DNA from: JASHSH01 sp036490215
GTDB taxonomy: Bacteria > Pseudomonadota > Alphaproteobacteria > Rhodospirillales > Magnetospirillaceae
Assembly: GCA_036490215.1 (NCBI GenBank)
Contig: DASXEH010000026.1
Span: 55,320 to 119,319 of the forward strand
DNA length: 64,000 bases
Reading direction: 5' to 3'
Shown here one piece after another: positions 1 to 7,703 of the stretch; position 1 is the stretch's first letter; each line of letters begins with the position of its first letter. Both the position numbers and the translations under genes were made by a program. A model generated the notes under the pieces. It saw only the letters and a program-made list of their open reading frames with translations. It had not been told where the DNA came from and searched no databases.

Positions 1-11
1 GCCGCGTTTAA
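1..11 (+). CDS. rpsK: 30S ribosomal protein S11, last two codons (partial)
   Basis: Positions 3-8 read Arg-Val and 9-11 are a TAA stop. Alphaproteobacterial S11 proteins end in Arg-Arg-Val, and rpsK lies directly upstream of rpoA in this lineage, so these bases are most likely the tail of rpsK, the rest of which is outside the window. The identification rests on the two codons and the gene order only. Confidence 0.5.
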
Positions 12-61
12 GGGCCAATACATTTTCGTTCTCCCGGCACGGCCGCCGGGCCCATGCAGGA

Positions 62-80
62 AGGCGCCTGTCAGGCGCCT
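62..80. repeat. Perfect hairpin between rpsK and rpoA
   Basis: A 9-bp perfect inverted repeat (AGGCGCCTG, one base, CAGGCGCCT) lies in the rpsK-rpoA gap. A short T run follows about 15 bases later (TTTT near 94-97), so it could be an attenuator or a weak terminator inside the ribosomal operon rather than a full stop, since rpoA has no other obvious promoter close by. Confidence 0.45.
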
Positions 81-129
81 CCGATAGCTCTGGGTTTTGG
101 TAGGTCGCTTCAGCGATGAGGATCCACTC

Positions 130-1146
130 GTGATTCAACGCAATTGGCAAGAACTCATTAAACCGAACAAGCTGCACACCGATCCGGGTTCCAACCCGGG
201 CCGTGCTGCGACCGTGGTGGCCGAACCGCTCGAACGCGGCTTCGGTCTGACGCTGGGCAATGCCCTGCGTCGCGTCATGCTGTCCTCGCTCCAGGGCGCG
301 GCCGTGACCGCGATCCAAGTCGACGGCGTGCTGCACGAATTCTCTTCGATCCCGGGCGTGCGTGAGGACGTGACCGACATCGTCCTCAACATCAAGCAGC
401 TCGGCCTGCGGATGCATGGCGAGGGCCCGAAGCGCATGACGCTGAAGGCGACCGGCCCCGGCGAAGTCCGCGCGGGCCAGATCGAAGCCGGCCATGACAT
501 CGAAATCATGGACCCCGATCTCGTGCTCTGCACGCTCGACCAGGGCGCCACGCTGTCGATGGAACTGACCGTCGAAAGCGGCAAGGGCTATGTCGCCGCC
601 ATCCAGAACCGCGCTGAAGACTCACCGATCGGTCTGATCCCGGTCGATGCGATCTTCTCGCCCGTTCGCAAGATCGCCTACAAGATCGAGAACACGCGCG
701 TCGGTCAGGCGACTGACTACGACAAGCTCTCGATGCAGATCGAGACCAATGGCGCCGTGACTCCCGAGGACGCGGTGGCGCTCGCCGCCCGCATCCTGCA
801 GGACCAGCTCCAGCTCTTCATCAACTTCGAAGAGCCGCAGGCGGTCACGCATGAGGAAGCGCGCGACGAACTGCCGTTCAGCCGCAACCTGCTGCGCAAG
901 GTGGACGAGCTCGAACTCTCGGTTCGCTCGGCCAATTGCTTGAAGAACGACAACATCATCTACATCGGCGATCTCGTGCAGAAGAGCGAGACCGAGATGC
1001 TCCGCACTCCCAACTTTGGCCGCAAGTCGCTGAACGAGATCAAGGAAGTGCTGGCGCAGATGGGTCTGCATCTGGGCATGGAAATCCCGAATTGGCCGCC
1101 CGAGAACATCGAGGAACTGGCCAAGAAGCTCGAGGAGCCGTACTAA
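130..1146 (+). CDS. rpoA: DNA-directed RNA polymerase subunit alpha
   Basis: The alpha subunit dimerises to seed assembly of RNA polymerase and contacts promoters and activators. The 338-residue product has the alpha-NTD, with the conserved RGFGxTLGNALRR-type segment near residue 40, and a complete C-terminal DNA-binding domain (about 250-338) with LRTPNFGRKSLNEIK. The GTG at 130 is chosen as start because it gives the usual MIQRNWQELIKP beginning and has GAGGA at 118-122. A longer frame from 97 would add 11 residues not found in the family. It lies between the rpsK tail and rplQ, as in most alphaproteobacteria. Confidence 0.97.
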   Translation: MIQRNWQELIKPNKLHTDPGSNPGRAATVVAEPLERGFGLTLGNALRRVMLSSLQGAAVTAIQVDGVLHEFSSIPGVREDVTDIVLNIKQLGLRMHGEGPKRMTLKATGPGEVRAGQIEAGHDIEIMDPDLVLCTLDQGATLSMELTVESGKGYVAAIQNRAEDSPIGLIPVDAIFSPVRKIAYKIENTRVGQATDYDKLSMQIETNGAVTPEDAVALAARILQDQLQLFINFEEPQAVTHEEARDELPFSRNLLRKVDELELSVRSANCLKNDNIIYIGDLVQKSETEMLRTPNFGRKSLNEIKEVLAQMGLHLGMEIPNWPPENIEELAKKLEEPY

Positions 1147-1270
1147 GCGGCTGCTCTCTGATCCCGCCGTACACGACCGCCAATCCTTCAATTTAGGGTG
1201 ACGGATCGCGGCGGCGGGTTTGTTCAATCGGTGTCGTGCGCGACGCCATGTTTGAGAAGGAGTGAATGTT

Positions 1271-1696
1271 ATGCGTCACGGTATGTCGGGTCGTAAGCTC
1301 AACCGCCGCAGCCAACATCGCCGGGCGATGTTCGCGAATATGGCCAATGCTCTCCTCAAGCATGAGCAGATCACCACGACCCTGCCCAAGGCGAAGGACC
1401 TCCGTCCGATCGCCGAGAAGCTGATCACGCTCGGCAAGCGTGGCGATCTGCATGCGCGCCGCCAGGCCCATGCCCAGCTGCGCGACGACGCGATTGTCGC
1501 GAAGCTGTTCAGCACCCTGGCCGAACGCTACAAGACCCGCGCCGGCGGTTACACCCGTGTGCTCAAGGCCGGGTTCCGTCATGGTGACGCCGCCGCGATG
1601 GCGGTCATCGAGTTGGTCGATCGCGATCCGGCCGCCAAGGGCCTCGACAGCGGTCCGAAGCCGGAAGCGAACGCGGAAGAGCAGACGGCGGAATAA
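1271..1696 (+). CDS. rplQ: 50S ribosomal protein L17
   Basis: L17 binds 23S rRNA near the peptide exit tunnel. The product is 141 residues with the canonical MRHGMSGRKLNR beginning and the HEQITTTLPKAKDLRP motif. The acidic, low-complexity C-terminal tail (residues about 120-141) is the usual variable extension. The ATG at 1271 is preferred over the in-frame GTG at 1262 because AAGGAG (1257-1262) sits 8 bases upstream and the family starts at MRHG. It is the last gene of the rpoA operon and is followed by a strong terminator. Confidence 0.97.
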   Translation: MRHGMSGRKLNRRSQHRRAMFANMANALLKHEQITTTLPKAKDLRPIAEKLITLGKRGDLHARRQAHAQLRDDAIVAKLFSTLAERYKTRAGGYTRVLKAGFRHGDAAAMAVIELVDRDPAAKGLDSGPKPEANAEEQTAE

Positions 1697-1713
1697 GGCC
1701 TTCGCCCGTATCC

Positions 1714-1742
1714 AAAAAAAGGCGCCTACGGGCGCCTTTTTC
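1714..1742 (+). terminator. Intrinsic terminator of the rpoA-rplQ operon
   Basis: An A run, then GGCGCC, a TACG loop, GGCGCC and TTTTT form an extended stem flanked by A and T tracts. It lies 17 bases after the rplQ stop and, with A and T tracts on both sides, could work in both directions. Confidence 0.92.
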
Positions 1743-1861
1743 ATTGGTGTGCCCTCGCTCCGCGTATATCAGATGCTCAGTCCGGCCTCTCGACCCGAGG
1801 GGGCACGCCGTGTTAACTGCCTCACTTGTGTCCATCGAGGATAATTAGAAAAGGCAGGGCC

Positions 1862-3301
1862 ATGCACGCGGCAGCGATTCTCATCGACGGCGATTGGCGT
1901 CCGTCGGCTTCGGGCGCATCCATTCCGGTCATCGATCCCAGCGATGGCCAGCCCTTCACCGAGATCGCGCAAGGCAATAAGGAAGACATCGATCGCGCCG
2001 TGGCTTCGGCCCGCAAGGCGTTCGAGGGCGCGTGGGGCAAGATCACGCCGGTCGATCGCGGCCGCATCCTGATGCGCCTGTCGCGCCTGATCCTCGATCA
2101 CCACAAGGAACTCGCCGATCTCGAATGCCGCGACACCGGCAAGCCGATCCAGCAAGCCCAGGCCGACATCACCGCCTGCGCGCGCTACTTCGAATACTAC
2201 GGCGGCGCCGCCGACAAGCTGCATGGCGAGACGATTCCCTATCTCGATGGCTACACCGTCCTCACCATCCGCGAGCCCTTCGGCGTCACCGGTCACATCA
2301 TCCCCTGGAATTATCCTGCGCAGATTTTTGGCCGTTCGGTCGGCGGTTCGTTGGCCGCGGGTAATGCCTGCGTGGTCAAGCCGGCCGAAGATGCCTGTCT
2401 GACGCCGCTGCGCATCTCCGAACTCGCGCTTGAAGCCGGCTTGCCCAAGGGCGCACTGAACATCGTTCCCGGCCTCGGCACCGAAGCCGGTGCCGCGCTG
2501 GCCGCCCATCCCGGCATCAACCACATCTCGTTCACCGGCTCGCCGATGGTGGGCACGTTGGTGACTCAGGCCGCCGCGGTCAATCATGTGCCGGTGACCC
2601 TGGAACTCGGCGGCAAGTCGCCGCAGGTGATCTTCGCCGATGCCGATATCGATGCGGCGCTGCCCTTCCTGGTCAACGCGATCATCCAGAATGCCGGCCA
2701 GACCTGCTCGGCCGGCAGTCGCGTGCTGATCCAGAAGCCGGTCTACGACACGGTGATGGACAAGCTGGCCACCAAGTTCAACGCGCTCAAGACCGGCCCC
2801 GGGCCACGCGGCCTCGATTGCGGTCCGCTGATCAGCAAGAAGCAGTTCGGTCGCGTCAACGCGATGGTCGATGGCGCACTGGCAGCGAAAGTCTCCGTGG
2901 CCGGCAAGGGCCAGGTGGTGCCCGATGCGCCGAATGGCGGTTTCTACTTCGCGCCGATGCTGCTGGACAACGTGCCGACTAACCTTCCCGTCGCACAGCA
3001 GGAAGTGTTCGGCCCTGTCCTCGCCGCGTTTCCCTTTGCAGACGAAGCCGATGCGCTGAAGCTCGCCAACGGCACCGATTTCGGCCTCGTCGCTTCGGTC
3101 TGGACGCGCGATGGTGACCGGCAGCTGCGCCTCGCGCGCAAGCTCGGCGCCGGCCAGGTCTTCATCAACAACTACGGCGCGGGCGGTGGTGTCGAATTGC
3201 CCTTCGGCGGCGTGAAGCACTCGGGCTTCGGCCGCGAGAAGGCCTTCGAAGGCATGCGCGGCTTCACGCAAATCAAAACCGTCGCCATCAAACACGGCTG
3301 A
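1862..3301 (+). CDS. Aldehyde dehydrogenase (betaine-aldehyde-dehydrogenase-like)
   Basis: The 479-residue protein is a NAD(P)-dependent aldehyde dehydrogenase of normal length. Visible motifs are the Rossmann/N-anchor segment (IIPWNYP), the glutamate loop LELGGKSP, and the catalytic cysteine in NAGQTCSAGSR, followed by the EVFGPV segment. The ATG at 1862 is chosen over earlier in-frame starts because it follows AAGGCAGG. An SDR dehydrogenase follows 14 bases later, so the pair may oxidise an alcohol to its acid in two steps. The true substrate is not visible; the betaine-aldehyde label is only the nearest family look. Confidence 0.88.
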   Translation: MHAAAILIDGDWRPSASGASIPVIDPSDGQPFTEIAQGNKEDIDRAVASARKAFEGAWGKITPVDRGRILMRLSRLILDHHKELADLECRDTGKPIQQAQADITACARYFEYYGGAADKLHGETIPYLDGYTVLTIREPFGVTGHIIPWNYPAQIFGRSVGGSLAAGNACVVKPAEDACLTPLRISELALEAGLPKGALNIVPGLGTEAGAALAAHPGINHISFTGSPMVGTLVTQAAAVNHVPVTLELGGKSPQVIFADADIDAALPFLVNAIIQNAGQTCSAGSRVLIQKPVYDTVMDKLATKFNALKTGPGPRGLDCGPLISKKQFGRVNAMVDGALAAKVSVAGKGQVVPDAPNGGFYFAPMLLDNVPTNLPVAQQEVFGPVLAAFPFADEADALKLANGTDFGLVASVWTRDGDRQLRLARKLGAGQVFINNYGAGGGVELPFGGVKHSGFGREKAFEGMRGFTQIKTVAIKHG

Positions 3302-3315
3302 GGAAACAGTGGATC

Positions 3316-4074
3316 ATGCGACTCAAGGGTAAGACCGCCGTCATCACCGGTTCGGGTTCGGGTTTCGGCGAAGGGATCGCTCTGCGTTTCGCTGCCGAGG
3401 GCGCGAATGTCGTCGTCAACGACCTGAACGAAGAGGGCGGCTATCGCGTCGTCAAAGCGATCGAAGCCGCGGGTGGCAAGGCGATCTTCCACAAGGCCGA
3501 TGTCGCGAAGGATGCCGATGTTGCTGGCATGGCGCAGGCGGCGGTGGCGAAGTTCGGCGGGCTCGATATCTGGGTCAACAATGCCGGCATCACCCATCGC
3601 GCCGGCCCGGTCGAGACGATCGACGAAGCGACTTTCGACCGCATCTATGCCGTCAACGTGAAGGCGCTGTTCTACTCGGCCAAGCATGTGGTGCCGTTGT
3701 TCAAGAAGGCGGGGCAGGGCGTGTTCCTCAACATCGCCTCCACTGCCGGTGTGCGCCCGCGTCCGAATCTGGTCTGGTACAACGGCACCAAGGGCGCGGC
3801 GATCACCATCACCAAGTCGATGGCCGTCGAACTGGCGCCGAGCAAGATCCGCGTCAACGCGATCAACCCGGTGGCCGGCGAAACGCCGCTGCTGGCCGAG
3901 TTCATGGGCGGCGTCGATACGCCCGATATGCGCGCCAAATTCGCCGCGGTGATTCCGATCGGGCGCCTGTCGAAGCCGTCGGATATCGCCAATGCCGCGC
4001 TCTATCTCTGCTCGGACGAGGCCGACTTCATCACCGGCGTCTGCATGGAAGTCGACGGCGGCCGCTGTATCTGA
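3316..4074 (+). CDS. SDR family oxidoreductase
   Basis: This 252-residue classical short-chain dehydrogenase has the cofactor motif TGSGSGFG at residues 10-17, NNAG, a catalytic serine (NIAST) and the YNGTK form of YxxxK. The C-terminal VDGGRCI tail is typical of 3-oxoacyl-ACP reductase-like and glucose-dehydrogenase-like members. GAGGAAAC precedes the start and the gap to the aldehyde dehydrogenase is 14 bases, so the two are co-transcribed. The substrate is unknown; a hydroxy compound processed jointly with the aldehyde dehydrogenase is the simplest idea. Confidence 0.88.
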   Translation: MRLKGKTAVITGSGSGFGEGIALRFAAEGANVVVNDLNEEGGYRVVKAIEAAGGKAIFHKADVAKDADVAGMAQAAVAKFGGLDIWVNNAGITHRAGPVETIDEATFDRIYAVNVKALFYSAKHVVPLFKKAGQGVFLNIASTAGVRPRPNLVWYNGTKGAAITITKSMAVELAPSKIRVNAINPVAGETPLLAEFMGGVDTPDMRAKFAAVIPIGRLSKPSDIANAALYLCSDEADFITGVCMEVDGGRCI

Positions 4075-4114
4075 GCGGCACGGCAATACTTAACCCGAAG
4101 CATCGAGGCCCAAC

Positions 4115-5305
4115 ATGACCGGCACGGAGCTTTCCCGAACGCGGGTGGCTCTCGTGCTGTTCGCCCTGGCCATGGGCGGCTTCGCGATCGGCACCACGGA
4201 GTTCGCGACGATGAGCCTGTTGCCCTATATGGCGACCGGCCTGAGCATCGACGAGCCGACGGCCGGACACGTGATCAGCGCCTACGCATTGGGTGTCGTC
4301 GTCGGTGCGCCGTTGTTATCGGTTCTGGCGGCAAGGATCGCGCGCCGCAAATTACTTCTGATCCTGATGGTGGTTTTCGTCATCGGCAACGGGCTGAGCG
4401 CGTTGGCGCCGACCTATGGGCTGATGCTGGCCTGCCGATTCCTGAGCGGCCTGCCGCATGGCGCCTATTTCGGTATCGCGTCATTGGTTGCCGCCTCGAT
4501 CGTGCCGCCCAATCGCCGCGCCTATGCGGTGTCGCGTGTGCTGTTGGGTGTGATGGTGTCGACGTTGATCGGTATTCCGATGGCGAATTGGCTGGGCCAA
4601 GCGGTCGGCTGGCGCTGGAGCTTCGGCGTCGTCACCGCTCAGGGCCTGCTGACGATCCTGCTGATCGCCCTACTCGCGCCCGCCGACAAGGCGGAGATTC
4701 AAAGCAGCCCGTGGCGCGAATTGGCCGCGCTCGGCCGTTTGCAGGTCTGGCTGGCATTGGGCATTGCCGCCATCGGATGCGGCGGATTATTCGCGGTCTA
4801 TTCCTATCTCGCCTCGACATTGCTCAACGTGACTCATGTCGCGCCCGGCGTGATCCCCGTGGTGCTGGCCTGCTTCGGCGCCGGGATGACGGCGGGCGGT
4901 TTCATCGTGCCGTTGGTCGCCGACCGCCGATTGATGCCAACCGCCGGCGGGCTCCTGCTCTGGAGCGCCGCGGCAATGGCATTGTTTCCGTTCGTCGCCG
5001 CCAATGTTTGGTTGATCAGCGTCGATAGTTTTCTCATTGGCCTCGGCACCGCGATCGCCGTGGTCTTGCAGACCCGATTGATGGATGTGGCACAACACGC
5101 GCAGCGCCTGGCCGCTGCCCTCAACCACTCGGCCTTCAACACCGCCAACGCTTTGGGACCGTGGCTGGGCGGTATCGTCATCGCGCGCGGCTATGGCTGG
5201 ACATCGACTGGATGGGTCGGCTGCGCGCTGGCGTTGTGCGGTTTCGCGATCTGGGTCGTGTCCGTCTGGACCGACAAAAGGTCAAAAGCCACGGCACATA
5301 GTTAG
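4115..5305 (+). CDS. MFS exporter, AraJ/DHA1 type
   Basis: A 396-residue inner-membrane protein with about 12 hydrophobic segments. The N-terminal GTTEFATMSLLP motif and the RFLSGLPHGAYFGIAS segment are hallmarks of the AraJ/NepI/PbuE-like drug:H+ antiporter subgroup that exports sugars, purine nucleosides or drugs. It lies 40 bases after the SDR and may be read with the two genes before it. Its stop codon overlaps that of the next gene, which runs in the opposite direction. The substrate cannot be told from sequence. Confidence 0.85.
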   Translation: MTGTELSRTRVALVLFALAMGGFAIGTTEFATMSLLPYMATGLSIDEPTAGHVISAYALGVVVGAPLLSVLAARIARRKLLLILMVVFVIGNGLSALAPTYGLMLACRFLSGLPHGAYFGIASLVAASIVPPNRRAYAVSRVLLGVMVSTLIGIPMANWLGQAVGWRWSFGVVTAQGLLTILLIALLAPADKAEIQSSPWRELAALGRLQVWLALGIAAIGCGGLFAVYSYLASTLLNVTHVAPGVIPVVLACFGAGMTAGGFIVPLVADRRLMPTAGGLLLWSAAAMALFPFVAANVWLISVDSFLIGLGTAIAVVLQTRLMDVAQHAQRLAAALNHSAFNTANALGPWLGGIVIARGYGWTSTGWVGCALALCGFAIWVVSVWTDKRSKATAHS

Positions 5306-6567
5306 GGGTATTGCCCCTGCGGCCGCGTCGCCGAAATCAAAATACCGATCGCGATTGCCAGAAGCATCACCGAGAGGATGAAGGGCGCGCCCGGCAGGTC
5401 CAAGTCTTTCCAGGGGCCGATGAAGGCGGCAAATACCGCCGAGAACATCCACGGCCCAATCAGATTGGCGACGCCGTAGAGGCTGTTGTTCACGCCCTGC
5501 AGCCGGCCGTGCTCACTGGGGCTGACATAGCGCGTCATCAGGCTTTGCAGGGACGGATAGGTGAGCCCCCAGAAGGCCATCGCCGGCGTTGCCGCGATGA
5601 AGACCCAGCCATTGGGCGCGAAGGCATAGATCGCCAGGCAGAGTGCACCGCTGGCGGTGCCGAGGATAAAACCGAGTCGTTCGCCAATCACGCGGATGAT
5701 CCGACCGGCCAGCAGGATTTGCACAAGGAAGCCGCAAGCCGCGATGCCGGCCATCGTTAGGCCGATGGTGCGCGTGTCCCAGCCGTAACGGTAGGCGGTG
5801 TAGAGCACGGTGATGGTCTGGATGACGACACTGGCCACAATGGTGATGAAGTTGCCGGCCATCAAGCCGATCAGCCCGCGATACCGGCCCAGCAACACCA
5901 AACCGCCAAACGGATTCGCGGTCTTCCAGGTGATTTTGGCGCGATGGATGCGGGCGAGCGACTCGGGCAGCACGAAGGTGCCGTAGCAGCCGTTCACGAT
6001 GCTGAAGACCGCCGCAATCCAACAAGGCAGGGTCGGGCTGATATGGGCCAGAACACCGCCCAGCGCCGGTCCGAGCATATAGCCCGCCGTGGATGCCGCG
6101 TTCATCATCGCATAAGAGCCGGCGCGCTTTTCCGGCGGCGTGACATCGGCGATATAGGCGGCAGAGGTGGTGATGCTGGCCGCCATCACGCCCGAGATCA
6201 GCCGCCCGAACAGCAGCCAGCCGAGCGTCGGTGCCAGGGCCATGATGACGTAATCGATGCCGAGGCAGAAATTCGAAGCGAGGATCACCCGGCGTCGGCC
6301 GAAGCGGTCGGAGAGCGCACCGAGCAGCGGCGAGAAGAGGAACTGCATCGCGGCCCAGGCAACGATGAACAGGCCGAAGATGCGTGCCGCCGAGACGGTG
6401 TCGCCATGGACGAAGCCGCTGATCAGCATCGGCAATACCGGCAGGACAATGCCGATCGAGAGCGTATCGAGCATCACGGTGACGTAGACGAAGGCGGCGG
6501 TGGCGCGACGCGGCCCGCCCGTCACGGCTATGGTCGTGGGCTGATCGAAAGGCGGCGGAACGTTCAT
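5302..6567 (-). CDS. MFS exporter, TetA/TCR type
   Basis: The 421-residue protein resembles tetracycline/H+ antiporters: an N-terminal LDTLSIGIVLPVLP segment, the motif-A loop GALSDRFGRRRV, GRLISGVMAAS and the TxGxMLGPALGG-type fifth helix. The family also contains many chromosomal exporters of unknown substrate, so resistance should not be assumed. It is convergent with the AraJ-like exporter and the two stop codons overlap (TAG on plus at 5303-5305, TAA on minus at 5304-5302), leaving no room for a terminator between them. Confidence 0.82.
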   Translation of the reverse strand: MNVPPPFDQPTTIAVTGGPRRATAAFVYVTVMLDTLSIGIVLPVLPMLISGFVHGDTVSAARIFGLFIVAWAAMQFLFSPLLGALSDRFGRRRVILASNFCLGIDYVIMALAPTLGWLLFGRLISGVMAASITTSAAYIADVTPPEKRAGSYAMMNAASTAGYMLGPALGGVLAHISPTLPCWIAAVFSIVNGCYGTFVLPESLARIHRAKITWKTANPFGGLVLLGRYRGLIGLMAGNFITIVASVVIQTITVLYTAYRYGWDTRTIGLTMAGIAACGFLVQILLAGRIIRVIGERLGFILGTASGALCLAIYAFAPNGWVFIAATPAMAFWGLTYPSLQSLMTRYVSPSEHGRLQGVNNSLYGVANLIGPWMFSAVFAAFIGPWKDLDLPGAPFILSVMLLAIAIGILISATRPQGQYP

Positions 6568-6644
6568 GGTAGAGGGGCGACACTGGAGTCGGTTGATATT
6601 ACCTCATTGATAGAGGAAACCGACCCCAGTGGGCAAATGACGCC

Positions 6645-7541
6645 TTACGCCTTGACGGTCGAGGCCGTGTAAATCTCGTCGATCGCACTCGCGAGGGTCT
6701 TGTCGAAATCGGCATCGTTCATCTGATAGCGGAGATCTTCCAGCAGGGCGCGCGAGAAGCTGGCGATCATGCCATGGTTGTGTGCGAGCTTCTGGCAAGC
6801 ATCCGTGCGCGTATAACCACCTGAGAGTGCCACCACCCGCAATACGCGATCATGCTTGATCAAAGGCGCATAGAAATCGGGCGTGGTCGGGATCGTCAGC
6901 TTCAGCATCACCTTGCGGTCGGCCGGCAGCGCATCGAGGTGGCGCTGGATTTCGTCGCGCAGGATCGTCTCCGCGCCGGCTTTGTCGGCCATCTTGATCG
7001 AGACTTCGGGCTCAATGATCGGCACCAGACCGTGCTTGGCGATCTGCGCGCCCAGATCGAACTGCTGCTTGACGATGGCGGCAATGCCCTCCTTGGCGGG
7101 AGCATCGATCACCGAGCGCATCTTGGTGCCGAACATGCCGAGTTTCGCGGCTCGCGCCAGCAGCGTATCGAGCGTGGGCATCGGCTTCATCAGCCGAACG
7201 CCACCCTGTTCCGCCTCGAGCCCCAGGTCGACCTTGATGAAGGGCACGACGTGCCGATCTTGCCACAGATAGGTGGGAACCGGCTTGCCATCCACGGTTC
7301 CATCCATTGTGCGTTCGAACAGGATGGCGCCGAGCACTTTGCTGCCGGTGAAGGCCGGCGCCTTCATGATCCGCGTGCGCATCTCGTGGATCAGCTTGAA
7401 CATATCGGCGTCGTCTTTGTAGGTGCCGTCGGGAACGCCATAGAGACGCAGCGCACCCGGCGTCGAACCGCCGCTCTGGTCGAGCGCTGCGATGAAGCCA
7501 CCTTTTTCGGCCATTTGACCGTTCATTTTATCGTCGAGCAT
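6645..7541 (-). CDS. fda: Fructose-bisphosphate aldolase, class I (Fda type)
   Basis: This enzyme splits fructose 1,6-bisphosphate by a Schiff-base mechanism in glycolysis and gluconeogenesis. The 298-residue protein has the bacterial Fda hallmarks: AALDQSGGSTPGAL near the N-terminus, ILFERTMD, IEPEVSIK and the lysine-bearing LKLTIP motif. The start at 7541 is preferred to the in-frame ATG at 7574 because GAGGAGGAAA stands about 10 bases upstream and the family begins close to this point. It is upstream of pyc on the same strand order but separated by a likely terminator region, so it is probably its own unit. Confidence 0.93.
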   Translation of the reverse strand: MLDDKMNGQMAEKGGFIAALDQSGGSTPGALRLYGVPDGTYKDDADMFKLIHEMRTRIMKAPAFTGSKVLGAILFERTMDGTVDGKPVPTYLWQDRHVVPFIKVDLGLEAEQGGVRLMKPMPTLDTLLARAAKLGMFGTKMRSVIDAPAKEGIAAIVKQQFDLGAQIAKHGLVPIIEPEVSIKMADKAGAETILRDEIQRHLDALPADRKVMLKLTIPTTPDFYAPLIKHDRVLRVVALSGGYTRTDACQKLAHNHGMIASFSRALLEDLRYQMNDADFDKTLASAIDEIYTASTVKA

Positions 7542-7644
7542 GGTCGCCGTTTCCTCCTCGGCCTCGCGTTTCATTAACCGCGATTATAGCCGATTACGGA
7601 CGTCCACAAGCGTCGTGTCGGTTATGCCGCGATGCGACATAAGA

Positions 7645-7676
7645 AAATCACGGCGGGCACCAAAGGGCGCCCGGCC
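7645..7676 (-). terminator. Probable terminator of pyc
   Basis: Read on the minus strand, GGGCGCC and GGTGCCC pair around a CTTT loop with flanking G-C pairs, followed by TGATTTTCTT. The hairpin lies about 30 bases after the pyc stop and before fda. The U tract is interrupted, so strength is uncertain. Confidence 0.55.
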
Positions 7677-7703
7677 TGGGATTTCGCGCTGCCGAGCCCC
7701 GGC

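Noticed and set aside
1769..3295. 508-codon minus-strand open frame opposite the aldehyde dehydrogenase
   Set aside because: Antisense shadow; the plus strand carries clear aldehyde dehydrogenase motifs and a ribosome binding site.
5302..6567. TetA-like exporter as a tetracycline resistance gene
   Set aside because: The TetA motifs are shared by many chromosomal exporters; no tetR regulator is adjacent, so resistance cannot be claimed.
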